The notes under the pieces are model-generated. The model did not search any database and was not told the DNA's origin. It was given only the letters and a program-made list of their open reading frames with translations. From Oceanospirillaceae bacterium (GTDB lineage: Bacteria > Pseudomonadota > Gammaproteobacteria > Pseudomonadales > Balneatricaceae), in the NCBI GenBank assembly GCA_018647765.1, contig JABGSN010000058.1, forward strand, positions 1 to 64,000: 64,000 nt of DNA, in the 5' to 3' direction. A program made the translations under genes and the position numbers. Positions 35,673-47,923 of the stretch are shown piece after piece. Positions within the stretch are counted from its first letter, which is position 1. Each line of letters opens with the position of its first letter.

Positions 35673-36770
35673 ATGAGTGTTACCACACCCACGCGCGTTA
35701 TCGTCGGCATGTCTGGCGGAGTTGACTCGTCTGTTTCTGCTTTGTTGCTCATGCAGCAAGGGTACCATGTTGAAGGCCTGTTCATGAAGAACTGGGACGA
35801 AGATGATGGCACAGAATACTGCACTGCAAAACAAGACTTGGCGGATGCCCAATCCGTTTGTGACACCTTGGGCATACACCTTCACGCCGCCAACTTTGCA
35901 GCCGAGTACTGGGACAATGTGTTTGAGCACTTTTTAGCCGAATACAAAGCCGGGCGCACACCCAATCCAGATATCCTGTGTAATCGAGAAATTAAATTCA
36001 AAGCCTTTTTGCAATATGCCAAAACCTTAGGTGCTGATTTTATTGCCACTGGTCACTATGTGCAGCGTCGCGGCGAAGGCACGAAGTGCCAACTGATCAA
36101 GGGTCTAGACACCAACAAAGATCAAAGCTACTTTTTACACGCCATTGGCGCTGCCGAAGTGGGCCTTACCTTGTTCCCCATTGGCGCCATGCAAAAACCA
36201 CAGGTTAGGGCCTTGGCCGAACAACACGGTTTAGCCAATCATGCAAAAAAAGACAGCACGGGCATTTGTTTTATTGGTGAACGACGTTTTAAAGATTTTT
36301 TGCAGCAATACTTGCCGGCACAGCCAGGCAAGATTGAAACCGTAGATGGGGATGTTATTGGTGATCACCAGGGATTGATGTACCACACCATCGGCCAACG
36401 CCAAGGGTTGGGGATTGGTGGCTTGGCCAACTACAATGAGTCGGCTTGGTATGTGGTGGATAAAGACTTAGAGCGCAACCGACTTATCGTCACCCAGGGT
36501 AAAAACCACCCTCGCCTGTTTAAGCCGACTCTCACCTGCCAACAACTCATGTGGGTTGACGGCTTAGGTCCCGACTTGAACCAAGGTCAAAGCGTATCGC
36601 TGATGGCCAAGATACGTTACCGCCAGGATGATCAAGCCTGCCACATCACGGCACTAGGCGACGGCCAGCTTAAGGTGGTGTTTGATACGCCACAACGGGC
36701 AGTGACACCCGGTCAATCCATTGTCTTTTATGACGCCGATACCTGTTTAGGAGGAGCGGTCATTGATTAG
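35673..36770 (+). CDS. mnmA: tRNA-specific 2-thiouridylase MnmA
   Basis: The 365-residue enzyme adenylates U34 of tRNA-Lys, -Glu and -Gln and thiolates it with sulfur from TusE. It has a PP-loop [10 protein letters not shown] near the start, and catalytic cysteines Cys103 in [12 protein letters not shown] and Cys199 in [15 protein letters not shown] 35673 begins [16 protein letters not shown] as in the family. An in-frame start 57 bases upstream adds a non-family extension. No good ribosome-binding site precedes the ATG. The tusDCBE genes at 20790-22166 supply its sulfur donor. Confidence 0.96.
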   Translation: MSVTTPTRVIVGMSGGVDSSVSALLLMQQGYHVEGLFMKNWDEDDGTEYCTAKQDLADAQSVCDTLGIHLHAANFAAEYWDNVFEHFLAEYKAGRTPNPDILCNREIKFKAFLQYAKTLGADFIATGHYVQRRGEGTKCQLIKGLDTNKDQSYFLHAIGAAEVGLTLFPIGAMQKPQVRALAEQHGLANHAKKDSTGICFIGERRFKDFLQQYLPAQPGKIETVDGDVIGDHQGLMYHTIGQRQGLGIGGLANYNESAWYVVDKDLERNRLIVTQGKNHPRLFKPTLTCQQLMWVDGLGPDLNQGQSVSLMAKIRYRQDDQACHITALGDGQLKVVFDTPQRAVTPGQSIVFYDADTCLGGAVID

Positions 36771-37404
36771 TCGTTTAAATTCCAATCAAGAACGTGTACT
36801 AGCCCTTGCAGCGGTGGTGCAAGCGGCGTCGCTAGTACATCAAGTGGCAAGCACAGGCAAAGCCTGCGAAGAAGCTAGCCGCACTTGTCTGGCATCTTTA
36901 TTTGTCACCTCGCCAGAATCAACCGAAGATGTGTTTGGAGGCGACCAGGCGGTGCAAAACCTCCGTTTGGGATTACAAACACTCAAGTCCATTTTGGACC
37001 AAGACAAAAGCGTTGCCGCTAGGGAGATCACCCGTTACGTATTGGGCCTAACCCATTTAGAAGCGAAACTACGTAAACGTCCTAAAATGCTTGACGCAAT
37101 AAGCCAGCAGTTAAGCCATAGCCAGCGTCAAGTAGACCTCTACGACCTCACCCACGCCAACGTATTGGCCAGTGTTGCAGAAACCTATTCGAGCACCTTG
37201 AGTAGCTTTCATTTCCGTATTCAGGTCACCGGCAACCCCACCTATTTACAGCAACCGATGAATACCAATCGTGTACGCAGCTATTTGTTAGCCGGCATTC
37301 GCGCCACCACCCTGTGGCGCCAAGTGGGTGGTCGAAAATGGCAACTGGTATTGTTTAAAAATTCTTTGCAGCGCGAACTTAACGCGTTGCTTAATCAGCT
37401 CTAA
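36763..37404 (+). CDS. hflD: High frequency lysogenization protein HflD
   Basis: The 213-residue all-helical membrane-associated protein is of the HflD/YcfC family. In E. coli it binds lambda CII and sits between mnmA and purB, the same order as here. The start is a TTG at 36763, which overlaps the mnmA end by 8 bases. It is supported by the strong ribosome-binding site GGAGGAG about 6 bases upstream and the absence of a nearby ATG. Its cellular role beyond CII binding is poorly defined. Confidence 0.9.
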   Translation: MISRLNSNQERVLALAAVVQAASLVHQVASTGKACEEASRTCLASLFVTSPESTEDVFGGDQAVQNLRLGLQTLKSILDQDKSVAAREITRYVLGLTHLEAKLRKRPKMLDAISQQLSHSQRQVDLYDLTHANVLASVAETYSSTLSSFHFRIQVTGNPTYLQQPMNTNRVRSYLLAGIRATTLWRQVGGRKWQLVLFKNSLQRELNALLNQL

Positions 37405-37414
37405 TCCAACCTAG

Positions 37415-38791
<1,377 letters not shown>

Positions 38792-38794
38792 TTG

Positions 38795-39991
38795 ATGAAC
38801 ACATCAACCGTAGCGGGCGCTCCAAATTTAGCGCCATTGACTCAGTTAGGCGAATTAAGCCTAGCTGAATTTATGGCTGATTATTGGCAGCAAAAACCCG
38901 TCTGCATTCGTAACGCCATCGACTTGGAGCAACCGCTCATTGCGGTTGATGAACTAGCGGGTTTAGCCTTAGAGGCAGAGGTGGACTCTCGCCTTATCGA
39001 AAACCAAGGCAACGTTGCCGACTGGCAAGTGATTCATGGGCCATTAAGCGAAGCTGACTTTAATAAAGAACGCGACTTTCCTTGGACTTTACTTGTTCAG
39101 GGAGTCGATTGTTTTGTGCCCCAGGTACACGACTTTTTGGCGAAGTTTCGTTTTTTACCCAGCTGGCGTTTAGATGACCTCATGATCAGTTATGCCACTA
39201 AAGGCGCAGGTGTGGGCGCTCATTACGACCGCTACGATGTGTTCTTAATTCAGGGCGAAGGTCAACGCCAATGGCAAATTGGCCAAACTTGTAGTGAAAA
39301 CTCAGGCCTAATGGCGCATGATCAATTATGTTTGTTAGACCAGTTTGAATTACAGCAAGAGTTTATTCTTAACCCCTGTGATTTACTCTACATTCCGCCG
39401 TTAGTGGCTCATAAAGGCACGGCGGTTAGTGACCATTGTGTCACCTATTCGGTGGGCTTTCGTTCACCTTCGCACAGTGATGTAATCACGGGTTTTGCCG
39501 ATGAGCGCAATCTAGACTTAAGTGCCGATCTACGTTTAAAAGATCGCGGCAAGGTTACTCACAGTGCGGAAATTAGTGCCGATGATGTGGCCGACTTAGT
39601 GCGCCTAATGCAACAGCAAATCACCACCGAAAATGTAGCGCAGTGGTTTGGCAAGCTAAGCACCGAAGCCAAGTACCCTAACCTTGATATGGCCGAAGAA
39701 GCGATGGATGCCGATGAACTGGCTACTATTGTTGCCGATGGTTACGGCGTGCTGAGGGTCTCAGAAGGAGTGAGACTGGCTTATACATGGGAAGGTGACG
39801 GAGGCTTAACCCTGTTTGCGCAAGGAGAAGCGTTACCCTGCCCGCCAGATACCACTGATTTTGCAGAAACCATCGCTAATCAATGGCTCATTGAGGTGGA
39901 TCAACTAGCGCCACTCATCAGCAGTGAAGCCGCTAAGGCGATGCTGTTAATCCTGCACAACCAGGGTTATTTATACTTCGCTGACGAGTAG
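38795..39991 (+). CDS. roxA: Ribosomal oxygenase RoxA (uL16 arginine hydroxylase, JmjC fold)
   Basis: The 398-residue Fe(II)/2-oxoglutarate enzyme is of the YcfD/RoxA (cupin_4) family, which hydroxylates an arginine of ribosomal protein L16. The metal triad is visible as His-x-Asp in [20 protein letters not shown] and a later His in [11 protein letters not shown]-terminal winged-helix-like region follows. ATG at 38795 is preferred over the TTG immediately before it. The gap from purB is 3 bases. Its 3' end overlaps rraA by 21 bases on the opposite strand. Confidence 0.92.
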   Translation: MNTSTVAGAPNLAPLTQLGELSLAEFMADYWQQKPVCIRNAIDLEQPLIAVDELAGLALEAEVDSRLIENQGNVADWQVIHGPLSEADFNKERDFPWTLLVQGVDCFVPQVHDFLAKFRFLPSWRLDDLMISYATKGAGVGAHYDRYDVFLIQGEGQRQWQIGQTCSENSGLMAHDQLCLLDQFELQQEFILNPCDLLYIPPLVAHKGTAVSDHCVTYSVGFRSPSHSDVITGFADERNLDLSADLRLKDRGKVTHSAEISADDVADLVRLMQQQITTENVAQWFGKLSTEAKYPNLDMAEEAMDADELATIVADGYGVLRVSEGVRLAYTWEGDGGLTLFAQGEALPCPPDTTDFAETIANQWLIEVDQLAPLISSEAAKAMLLILHNQGYLYFADE

Positions 39992-40462
39992 CTCATGGGG
40001 TGCAACGAGCACCCCATTATTGTCTGCATAGACATAATGTCCCGGTACAAAGTTAACACCACCAAACGTGACTGTCTGATTGACGTCACCTAAACCGCGC
40101 TTTTCAGTTTTCATGGGGTGTGTGGCTAATGCCTGTACGCCTAAATCGATCTCGCCTATGGCATTCACGTCTCGGATACAGCCGTAGATCACCATACCTT
40201 CCCAACCATTAGCGGCCGCTTTAGCCGCCAATAAATCACCTAAAAGGGCACGGCGTAAGGAACCACCACCATCAACCACAAGCACTTTGCCAGTGCCATC
40301 TTGGCCTGCTAATTCACGCACCTTAGAATTGTCTTCATGGCACTTTAAGGTGACGATTTGACCACCAAAACGTTCTTTACCACCGACGTTCATAAACATG
40401 GGTTCAACCACGTGCACTAAATTTTCAAACTGATCGCATAGCTCAGGTAGTAAATCTTTCAT
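39971..40462 (-). CDS. rraA: Regulator of ribonuclease activity A (RraA)
   Basis: The 163-residue protein binds RNase E and inhibits mRNA decay. It has the RraA/MenG-like fold with [39 protein letters not shown] and [19 protein letters not shown]. It is one of the more reliably recognised RraA sequences, not a demethylmenaquinone methyltransferase. Transcription may continue from the RluA-family gene 38 bases upstream. Confidence 0.92.
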   Translation of the reverse strand: MKDLLPELCDQFENLVHVVEPMFMNVGGKERFGGQIVTLKCHEDNSKVRELAGQDGTGKVLVVDGGGSLRRALLGDLLAAKAAANGWEGMVIYGCIRDVNAIGEIDLGVQALATHPMKTEKRGLGDVNQTVTFGGVNFVPGHYVYADNNGVLVAPHELLVSEV

Positions 40463-40500
40463 CTGTAGGTCCTTGATAATGACGATTGAGAGGGGTGATT

Positions 40501-41331
40501 CTAACTAATTTTGGGCAAGTATTCATGTGCCAAGGTGTAGCTTTTTGGCATTGAGTCAAATGGGCTGAGAAACGCCAAATAACTCGAAACTAGACACAAA
40601 TCGACCTCAGAAGCTTGCTCTTCAGGCCCGTACAGTCTATCGCCTACAATGGGCAAACCCGCGCCACTCAAGTGTTTACGTATCTGGTGCTTACGACCTG
40701 TGTCAATTCCCACGCTTACTAAGGAAGTCTGAGTATATGCATCAAATTGCAACAAACTCACATGGCTGACTGCAGCTTTACCATCGATGTCTGTGTCTAA
40801 TAACAAAGGCTTTGGCAAGGTGCCAGCCACCAGTGCCGTATAACGTTTGTCTATCGCTCGCTGGGCAAACAAATCGCTTAAGGCACTGGCTGCTGTTTTT
40901 GAATGGGCAATCAGCATCAAGCCTTGGGCTGCTCGGTCCAAACGGTTAACGATAAACGCCGGCCGCTGAGGCCGATGATGTTGCTCTACCCATCGATTGA
41001 TGGTGCAATGATCGCCCCATTTGGAACCCTGGCTGAGCATACCGTAGGGTTTGTACCAAACACTGAAGTCACCCTCGTCCGCCACTAACACGGGCGCCGT
41101 GGGCACTTGGGCCAACACCAATGGATCATAATAAAGGTGCAACTGCTGGCCCGGCTTGAGTTGTTTATCTGCCCGCCTGAGGCGTTTATGGCCCTGATCA
41201 AGTAGACTCACCCACACAGCGCCCTTTTTCATGGCCTGTTTAATAACCTGCTTAGACAAGCCGCTAGTGGTCTTGAGCGTGTCTACTGCCGTAGCCTTAG
41301 TTTCACCCACTAACACATGGTATTCAGGCAC
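40501..41331 (-). CDS. RluA-family pseudouridine synthase
   Basis: The 276-residue protein has an S4-like N-terminal region ([18 protein letters not shown]) and an RluA catalytic domain. The catalytic aspartate is in [18 protein letters not shown], with later [20 protein letters not shown]. The usual HRLDxxTSGL box is altered to [10 protein letters not shown], which places it in a divergent subgroup, so the target uridine (rRNA or tRNA) is not assigned. Its start overlaps the end of prpF by 8 bases, so it appears to be in the methylcitrate operon. Confidence 0.85.
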   Translation of the reverse strand: MPEYHVLVGETKATAVDTLKTTSGLSKQVIKQAMKKGAVWVSLLDQGHKRLRRADKQLKPGQQLHLYYDPLVLAQVPTAPVLVADEGDFSVWYKPYGMLSQGSKWGDHCTINRWVEQHHRPQRPAFIVNRLDRAAQGLMLIAHSKTAASALSDLFAQRAIDKRYTALVAGTLPKPLLLDTDIDGKAAVSHVSLLQFDAYTQTSLVSVGIDTGRKHQIRKHLSGAGLPIVGDRLYGPEEQASEVDLCLVSSYLAFLSPFDSMPKSYTLAHEYLPKIS

Positions 41332-42496
41332 CAGGCACCCTAACCCAACCTTCCATTAGCACCCGCGCACTGCGGCTCATAATGGCCTTGGTGGCTGACC
41401 AGCGGCCATCCTGCTCTACGGCTTCTGCACCCACCGTGAGGGTGCCCGAAGGATGTCCAAAAGTGACGCTAGACCGCGCGCCGCCACCTGCGGCCTGATT
41501 CACCAAGGTGCCTGTAATTGCAGCGGCTGTGCCAATTGCGACGGCCGCGGTTCCCATCATGGCGTGATGCAACTGACCCATGGACATGGCCCGAACTAAG
41601 AGATCGACGTCAACGGCCGCCACCGCAGAACCACTGGAAGAGGTGTAGTCTTGGGCTGCAGCAACAAAGGCAACTTTAGGAGTGTGTTGTCGCTGTTGGG
41701 CATCATCAATGTGGCTAAACAAACCCATTTTAACACCACCATGGGCGCGGATGGATTCAAGTTTAGCTAATGCTTGCGGGTCGGTGTTAATATCGGGCTG
41801 TAGTTCGGTACCTGAGTAACCAAGGTCATGCGCATTAATAAAGATAGTGGCGATACCGGCGTTAATCATAGTGGCTGAAAAACAACCGACGTTTGGCACG
41901 TCCAGCTGATCGACTAAATTGCCGGTGGGAAACATATCCGCATCACCCGCAGACGGGTTGATGAACTCCAATTTGATTTCAGCAGCAGGAAAAGTCACAC
42001 CATCAAGCAAAAAGTCGCCTGTCTCTTGTACCACACCATTGCTAATAGGAATGTGAGCGAGGATGGTTTTTTTGATGTTGGCTTGCCAAATACGCACCAA
42101 GGCCACGCCATTAAGTGGGATACGACTGGCGTCAACTAAGCCTGCGTTAATGGCAAAAGCGCCAACTGCACAGGACAAGTTACCGCAGTTACCAGACCAA
42201 TCTACAAATGCCTTATTAATAGACACTTGACCAAACAAATAGTCCACGTCGTGATCTGCCACGGTAGCAGGCCCTACAATGACTGTTTTGCTGGTGCTAG
42301 ACGTTGCGCCACCCATGCCATCAATTTGCTTGGCATAAGCATCTGGGCTACCAATTACACGCATCAACAATGCGTCCCTGTGAGGCCCAGCTACCTGCGC
42401 GGCTATGGGTAAGTCTTTGAGGTTAAAAAACACCCCTTTGCTGGTGCCGCCGCGCATGTAGGTCGCGGCTACCTTAATCTGTGGTGAATGTTGCAT
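41324..42496 (-). CDS. prpF: 2-methylaconitate cis-trans isomerase PrpF
   Basis: The 390-residue PrpF-fold isomerase converts trans-2-methylaconitate, made by AcnD, to the cis isomer that aconitase B can hydrate. Family features include YMRGGTSKGVFF near the N-terminus, MGGATSSTSKT, and SGNCGNLSCAVGAFA. It follows acnD by 8 bases. The acnD/prpF pair replaces prpD, as in Shewanella and Pseudomonas. Confidence 0.95.
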   Translation of the reverse strand: MQHSPQIKVAATYMRGGTSKGVFFNLKDLPIAAQVAGPHRDALLMRVIGSPDAYAKQIDGMGGATSSTSKTVIVGPATVADHDVDYLFGQVSINKAFVDWSGNCGNLSCAVGAFAINAGLVDASRIPLNGVALVRIWQANIKKTILAHIPISNGVVQETGDFLLDGVTFPAAEIKLEFINPSAGDADMFPTGNLVDQLDVPNVGCFSATMINAGIATIFINAHDLGYSGTELQPDINTDPQALAKLESIRAHGGVKMGLFSHIDDAQQRQHTPKVAFVAAAQDYTSSSGSAVAAVDVDLLVRAMSMGQLHHAMMGTAAVAIGTAAAITGTLVNQAAGGGARSSVTFGHPSGTLTVGAEAVEQDGRWSATKAIMSRSARVLMEGWVRVPGA

Positions 42497-42504
42497 AAGT
42501 TATC

Positions 42505-45102
42505 CTATGGGGTTTCGCTAGCTTCAAGAAAGTCCTGAGCAAAGCGTTGCAAAACGCCACCGGCGGTGTAAACAGACACTTCTTCAGCAGTGTCTAGCCT
42601 ACAGGTTACGGGCACTTGTATTGATTCGCCGTTGCTACGGTTAATCACTAAGGTAAGGTCGCAGCCCGGTGCCGCTTGACCGATAACGTCAAAGGTTTCG
42701 GTACCGTCAATGGCGTAAGTTAAACGGGTTTCGCCAGCCTTAAATTCGAGTGGCATGACACCCATTCCGACCAAGTTGGTACGGTGAATGCGTTCAAAAC
42801 CTTCAGCCACAATCACTTCTACGCCAGCTAAACGAGGACCTTTGGCCGCCCAATCGCGGGAAGAACCTTGGCCATAGTCGGCGCCAGCAACAATAATTAG
42901 TGACTGGGCGCGCTGCATGTACGTTTCAATGGCTTCCCACATGCGCGTGACCTTGCCTTCGGGCTCTACACGAGCCAACGAGCCTTGTTGCACTTGACCT
43001 TGGTTGTTAAGGCACATTTCGTTTAGCAATTTAGGGTTAGCAAAGGTGGCCCGTTGGGCGGTTAGATGATCACCGCGATGGGTCGCATAGGAGTTAAAAT
43101 CTTCTTCTGGCAACCCCATTTTAGTCAAATACTCGCCCGCAGCACTGCTGGCTAATATCGCATTGGATGGCGACAAATGGTCGGTGGTGATATTGTCACC
43201 TAGAACGGCTAAGGGTCGCATGCCCTTCATGGTACGTTCACCTGCTAAGGCGCCTTCCCAGTATGGTGGGCGGCGAATGTAGGTGGTTTGTGGACGCCAG
43301 TCGTACAACGGGCTCGGGGCCTGTTCTACCTTACCTAAGTCAAACATCGGAATGTAGACTTGTTTAAACTGCTCAGGTTTTACACACTTAGCAACAATCG
43401 CGTCTATTTCGTCATCGTTGGGCCAAATGTCCCTCAGGGTAACGTCGTTGCCCTGCTGGTCCTGTCCCAACACGTCTTGTTCAATATCAAAACGCATGGT
43501 GCCAGCAATAGCGTATGCAGCGACTAACGGCGGCGAAGCCAAGAAGGCTTGTTTTGCATAGGGGTGAATACGGCCGTCAAAGTTACGGTTGCCAGACAAC
43601 ACTGCAGTGGTATACAAGTCACGCTCGATCACTTCTTGTTGTATGACTGGATCCAGTGCGCCGCTCATACCATTACAGGTGGTACACGCATAACCCACAA
43701 TACCAAAACCAAGTTGCTCAAGCTCCGTAAGTAAACCCGCTTCCTCTAAGTAGATTTTTGCGACTTTAGAACCTGGCGCAAAAGACGACTTAACCCATGG
43801 CTTGCGAGTTAACCCTAAACGGTTTGCGTTACGGGCCAAAAGTCCTGCAGCCACCACGTTACGTGGGTTACTGGTATTAGTACAACTGGTAATGGCGGCA
43901 ATAATAACTGCACCATCAGGCATTTCGCCGTCGTTTTGTTGCCAATCTGAGGCAATGCCGCGTTCGGCTAGTGCACTGGTGGGCAACCGGCGATGGGGGT
44001 TAGATGGCCCCGCCATGTTACGGCATACGCTTGAAAGATCGAAGCTTAATACCCGCTCATAAGTAGCTGATACCATCTCATCAGCCCATAGACCATTGGT
44101 TTTGGCATACTCTTCTACCAAGGCCACTTGCTCTGGTTCGCGGCCAGTCAGATTCAAATAATCAAGGGTTTGCTGGTCGATATAAAACAGTGCAGCAGAG
44201 GCACCAAATTCAGGTGTCATGTTAGAGATAGTGGCTCGGTCACCGATGGTTAAGCCATTGGCGCCAGCGCCGTAAAATTCTAGATAAGAGGACACAACGC
44301 GCTGTTCACGTAAGAACTCGGTTAACGCCAAAACGATATCAGTGGCGGTAATACCCGGTTGGCGACTACCGGTAAGTTCAACACCAATAATGTTGGGTAG
44401 ACGCATCATTGATGCCCGCCCTAACATGACATTTTCGGCCTCTAGCCCACCTACGCCTACTGCAATAACGCCTAAAGCATCAATGTGTGGTGTGTGGCTA
44501 TCGGTGCCTACGCAAGTGTCTGGAAAAGCCAAGCCGTCACGATTTTGAATCACCGGTGACATTTTTTCCAAGTTGATTTGATGCATGATACCGTTGCCGG
44601 CTGGGATCACATCAACGTTCTCAAACGCCGTTTTGGTCCATTCAATAAAGTGGAAACGGTCATCGTTACGTCGGTCTTCAATGGCACGGTTTTTGTCAAA
44701 TGCATCAGCTTCAAAACCACCATGCTCTACGGCGAGCGAGTGGTCAACGATCAGCTGCGTGGGTACCACAGGGTTAACCTTAGACGGGTCACCGCCTTGG
44801 TCGGCAATGGCGTCGCGTAAACCGGCTAAGTCTACTAATGCAGTCTGGCCTAAAATATCATGACAAACTACCCGCGCGGGGTACCATGGAAAGTCTAGAT
44901 CTTGCTTGCGCTCAATCAACTGTTTGAGTGACGCCGTGAGCGATTGCGGATCACATCGGCGTACCAATTGCTCGGCCAAAATTTTAGAGGTATAGGGTAG
45001 CTTGGCATAAGCGCCTGCACTAATCTCTTCAACCGCAGATTGGCTGTCAAAATAATCTAGACCGGTGGCACCCAACGGCTTACGGTAGTTTGTATTGTTC
45101 AT
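42505..45102 (-). CDS. acnD: Fe/S-dependent 2-methylisocitrate dehydratase AcnD
   Basis: The 865-residue aconitase-family enzyme dehydrates 2-methylcitrate to 2-methylaconitate. The three [4Fe-4S] cysteines lie in AITSCTNTSNPRN and YACTTCNGMSG, and the swivel domain near the C-terminus has DYGQGSSRDWAAKGP. Its length and association with prpF separate it from AcnA and AcnB. It lies 3 bases after prpC. Confidence 0.95.
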   Translation of the reverse strand: MNNTNYRKPLGATGLDYFDSQSAVEEISAGAYAKLPYTSKILAEQLVRRCDPQSLTASLKQLIERKQDLDFPWYPARVVCHDILGQTALVDLAGLRDAIADQGGDPSKVNPVVPTQLIVDHSLAVEHGGFEADAFDKNRAIEDRRNDDRFHFIEWTKTAFENVDVIPAGNGIMHQINLEKMSPVIQNRDGLAFPDTCVGTDSHTPHIDALGVIAVGVGGLEAENVMLGRASMMRLPNIIGVELTGSRQPGITATDIVLALTEFLREQRVVSSYLEFYGAGANGLTIGDRATISNMTPEFGASAALFYIDQQTLDYLNLTGREPEQVALVEEYAKTNGLWADEMVSATYERVLSFDLSSVCRNMAGPSNPHRRLPTSALAERGIASDWQQNDGEMPDGAVIIAAITSCTNTSNPRNVVAAGLLARNANRLGLTRKPWVKSSFAPGSKVAKIYLEEAGLLTELEQLGFGIVGYACTTCNGMSGALDPVIQQEVIERDLYTTAVLSGNRNFDGRIHPYAKQAFLASPPLVAAYAIAGTMRFDIEQDVLGQDQQGNDVTLRDIWPNDDEIDAIVAKCVKPEQFKQVYIPMFDLGKVEQAPSPLYDWRPQTTYIRRPPYWEGALAGERTMKGMRPLAVLGDNITTDHLSPSNAILASSAAGEYLTKMGLPEEDFNSYATHRGDHLTAQRATFANPKLLNEMCLNNQGQVQQGSLARVEPEGKVTRMWEAIETYMQRAQSLIIVAGADYGQGSSRDWAAKGPRLAGVEVIVAEGFERIHRTNLVGMGVMPLEFKAGETRLTYAIDGTETFDVIGQAAPGCDLTLVINRSNGESIQVPVTCRLDTAEEVSVYTAGGVLQRFAQDFLEASETP

Positions 45103-45105
45103 GGT

Positions 45106-46230
45106 TTAGCCTCGCTCTGCAATATCGACCCACTGGGACGTTTCTGGACCCGTATAGTCGGCGCTAGGGCGAATGATACGGTTGTTTTGACGCTGTTCCA
45201 TTACATGGGCAGCCCAGCCCGTGAGGCGTGACATAACAAAGATTGGGGTAAACAATTTGGTCGGAATGCCCATAAAGTTATAGGTCGATGCGTGGAAGAA
45301 GTCGGCATTACAAAACAACTTTTTCTCGCGCCACATCACCGACTCACAACGTACCGACACTGGATAAAGGTGGGTGTCGCCTACGGATTCGGCCAATTTC
45401 TCTGACCAACCTTTGATGATCACGTTACGTGGGTCAGATTCACGGTAAATGGCGTGGCCAAACCCCATGATCTTATCCTTACGAGCCAACATCCCCATAA
45501 TGGCAGCTTCAGCTTCGTCAGGCGTTTTCCACTGCTCAATCATGTCCATGGCCGCTTCATTAGCGCCACCATGTAGTGGTCCACGCAAACTGCCAATGGC
45601 ACCGGTGACACACGAGTGCATGTCAGATAAGGTAGACGCGCATACGCGGGCGGTAAATGTTGAGGCATTAAATTCATGCTCAGCGTACAAGATCAACGAC
45701 ACGTTCATAACCTTAGCGTGTAATTCGCTTGGCTTTTTGTCATGTAATAGGTGCAAGAAATAAGAACCAATTGAATCGTCATCAGTTTCTGTTTCAATAC
45801 GCACGCCGTCATGACTAAAGCGATACCAGTAACAAATAATGGCAGGGAATAAACCCAGCAACCGATCTGTTACATCTTGCTCCATGGAAAAGTCATCTTC
45901 CATCTCTAGGTTGCCCAACATAGAGCAACCCGTTCGCATCACATCCATCGGATGGGCATTGGCAGGAATCTGTTCCAACACGGTCTTTAATGCTTGAGGT
46001 AAATGACGCATGCCCTTCAACTTAGCCGTGTAAGCATCAAGTTCAGTTTGAGTGGGCAATTGGCCCTTAAGTAACAGGTGGGCGACTTCTTCAAAGCTAG
46101 CTTTTTCTGCCAACTCACTGATGTCATAGCCGCGGTATGTGAGACCTGTACCGGTTAAACCTACGGTGCAAAGTGCTGTAGAACCTGCTGACTGGCCGCG
46201 CAGGCCAGCTCCAGAAATGGGTTTGCTCAT
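45106..46230 (-). CDS. prpC: 2-methylcitrate synthase
   Basis: The 374-residue citrate-synthase family enzyme condenses propionyl-CoA with oxaloacetate, the first step of the methylcitrate cycle. The family box GFGHAIYRESDPRN and the earlier GPLHGGANEAAMDMI are intact. Length and operon position favour PrpC over GltA. It lies 33 bases after prpB. Confidence 0.95.
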   Translation of the reverse strand: MSKPISGAGLRGQSAGSTALCTVGLTGTGLTYRGYDISELAEKASFEEVAHLLLKGQLPTQTELDAYTAKLKGMRHLPQALKTVLEQIPANAHPMDVMRTGCSMLGNLEMEDDFSMEQDVTDRLLGLFPAIICYWYRFSHDGVRIETETDDDSIGSYFLHLLHDKKPSELHAKVMNVSLILYAEHEFNASTFTARVCASTLSDMHSCVTGAIGSLRGPLHGGANEAAMDMIEQWKTPDEAEAAIMGMLARKDKIMGFGHAIYRESDPRNVIIKGWSEKLAESVGDTHLYPVSVRCESVMWREKKLFCNADFFHASTYNFMGIPTKLFTPIFVMSRLTGWAAHVMEQRQNNRIIRPSADYTGPETSQWVDIAERG

Positions 46231-46263
46231 GATGGTGTCCTTATTATTAACAGATGATCGACG

Positions 46264-47151
46264 TTATAGGTTTTTACCAGCTGCAAACAGCTGATCTAAT
46301 TTTTGTTCAAATGAGTGATAGTCCAAGAAATCGTACAATTCCATACGTGTTTGCATGGTATCGATCACTGCTTTTTGGTCACCGTCTTCGAGTAGGTGCT
46401 GGTACACGTTAAGCGCGGCTTTGTTCATTGCCCGAAAAGCACTCAATGGGTAGAGCACCATGTCTACACCAACATTGGCTAACTCACTCTTGTTATACAA
46501 AGGCGTGGCTCCAAATTCGGTAATGTTGGCTAACAGCGGCACTTCAATCGCTTTCGCGAAAGCGTCATAGTCGGTTAATTCATGTACGGCTTCAGCAAAA
46601 ATACCGTCTGCTCCGGCTTCAATACAGGCCTGTGAACGGTCAATGGCTGCTTGTAAGCCGTCTTTTTGAAAGGCGTCTGTGCGAGCCATAATGAAGAAGT
46701 CATCATCAATACGGGCATCGGCGGCAGCTTTCACCCGGTCGACCATTTCTTGGGTTGAAACGATTTCCTTGTTAGGGCGATGGCCACAGCGCTTTTGCGC
46801 GACCTGATCTTCGATATGCACAGCAGCAACACCGGCAGATTCCATACCCTTGATGGCGCGGGCAATATTAAATGCACCACCCCAGCCTGTGTCGATGTCT
46901 ACCAACAATGGCAGCTCACTCGCAGCGGTAATACGACGCGCATCTTCCAGTACATCATTAAGGCTGGTCATACCCAAGTCGGGTAAACCATAAGACGCGT
47001 TAGCCACACCACCACCAGAAATATAAATGGCCTGATGACCCACCTTTTCGGCCATCATGGCGCTGTAGGCGTTAATAGTTCCAACAATTTGTAAGGGGTT
47101 GTTGTTGGCAATAGCGGCGCGAAATTTTGCGCCTTGGCTTATCCTGCTCAT
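46264..47151 (-). CDS. prpB: 2-methylisocitrate lyase
   Basis: The 295-residue PEP mutase/ICL superfamily enzyme cleaves 2-methylisocitrate to pyruvate and succinate. The catalytic-loop motif [13 protein letters not shown] and the metal site [19 protein letters not shown] are clear. Its ATG overlaps the stop of the GntR regulator gene by 4 bases (ATGA), so the regulator and the cycle genes form one transcript. Confidence 0.96.
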   Translation of the reverse strand: MSRISQGAKFRAAIANNNPLQIVGTINAYSAMMAEKVGHQAIYISGGGVANASYGLPDLGMTSLNDVLEDARRITAASELPLLVDIDTGWGGAFNIARAIKGMESAGVAAVHIEDQVAQKRCGHRPNKEIVSTQEMVDRVKAAADARIDDDFFIMARTDAFQKDGLQAAIDRSQACIEAGADGIFAEAVHELTDYDAFAKAIEVPLLANITEFGATPLYNKSELANVGVDMVLYPLSAFRAMNKAALNVYQHLLEDGDQKAVIDTMQTRMELYDFLDYHSFEQKLDQLFAAGKNL

Positions 47152-47834
47152 GGTGTTTCTCCGAGTTGAGGGTCTGACTGCGCTTGCATGCGCAGCATAA
47201 TATTATTGCGGGCATTGTTGATGTGACGCTTCATTAACCATTCGGCTAATTCACCATCACCTTCTTCAATAGCACTGCAGATTTGGTCATGCTCTTTTAG
47301 AGCTTGCTCTGGGCGGTTACTCGACAAACTAAATTGATAGCGGTACATACGCACCAACTGGTAAAGATCTCCAGCCAACATGTCGATTAAACGTTGATTT
47401 TTACTGCCGTGAACAATGCGGTAATGAAAGTCTACATCGCCTTCTTGTTGAAAGTATGAGCGGCCTTGCGTGTCGAGGATATGTTTATGATGGCTCGTCA
47501 ATAACAAGCGTAGTTCCGATTTCTCTTGCACTGACATGGTTTGCGCAGCAAGCCTTGCCGCCAAACCTTCGAGAGACTCGCGGATTTGATAGATTTCGAG
47601 CAACTCACCATAAGACAGTTTAACCACCCTGGCACCGACGTTAGGCACTCGGGTAATCAAGCGCATTGCTTCTATGCGACTCATCGCCTCACGCAGTGGA
47701 CCACGGCTAATGCCATGAATACGCGCCAGTTCGGGTTCGTTTAGCTTTTGGCCCTGAGCGATAACCCCGGTGATAATATCTTTTACGATACGGTCACAGA
47801 CTTTATTGGCTAAGGTTGTGGCTTCTACTTCCAT
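47148..47834 (-). CDS. GntR-family (FCD) regulator of the methylcitrate operon
   Basis: The 228-residue protein has an N-terminal winged helix ([40 protein letters not shown]) and a FadR-type helical effector domain (FCD) with conserved metal-binding His residues. It is the first gene of the unit and is coupled to prpB. By position it is the prp regulator that responds to a cycle intermediate. The sigma-54 activator PrpR of enterobacteria is absent here. Confidence 0.9.
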   Translation of the reverse strand: MEVEATTLANKVCDRIVKDIITGVIAQGQKLNEPELARIHGISRGPLREAMSRIEAMRLITRVPNVGARVVKLSYGELLEIYQIRESLEGLAARLAAQTMSVQEKSELRLLLTSHHKHILDTQGRSYFQQEGDVDFHYRIVHGSKNQRLIDMLAGDLYQLVRMYRYQFSLSSNRPEQALKEHDQICSAIEEGDGELAEWLMKRHINNARNNIMLRMQAQSDPQLGETP

Positions 47835-47838
47835 ATAT

Positions 47839-47850
47839 ATTGTCTACACT
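47839..47850. promoter_or_regulatory. Half-conserved GntR site near the regulator start
   Basis: ATTGTCTACACT begins 5 bases upstream of the GntR start codon. Its left half (ATTGTC) resembles the dyad at 47912-47923 and the usual FadR-type pattern. It is a candidate autoregulatory site. Confidence 0.4.
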
Positions 47851-47911
47851 TTATAAGTAAAATCATTATATTGTTTCATATTTAACCTGTCAATTTAGAC
47901 ATTGATCTAAT

Positions 47912-47923
47912 ATTGTTGACAAT
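47912..47923. promoter_or_regulatory. Perfect palindrome ATTGTTGACAAT (candidate GntR operator)
   Basis: ATTGT TG ACAAT is a perfect 5-bp dyad, 78 bases upstream of the GntR start. Shape and sequence fit FadR-subfamily GntR operators. It lies in the 216-base spacer between the prp operon and the divergent pabB gene. Confidence 0.55.
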
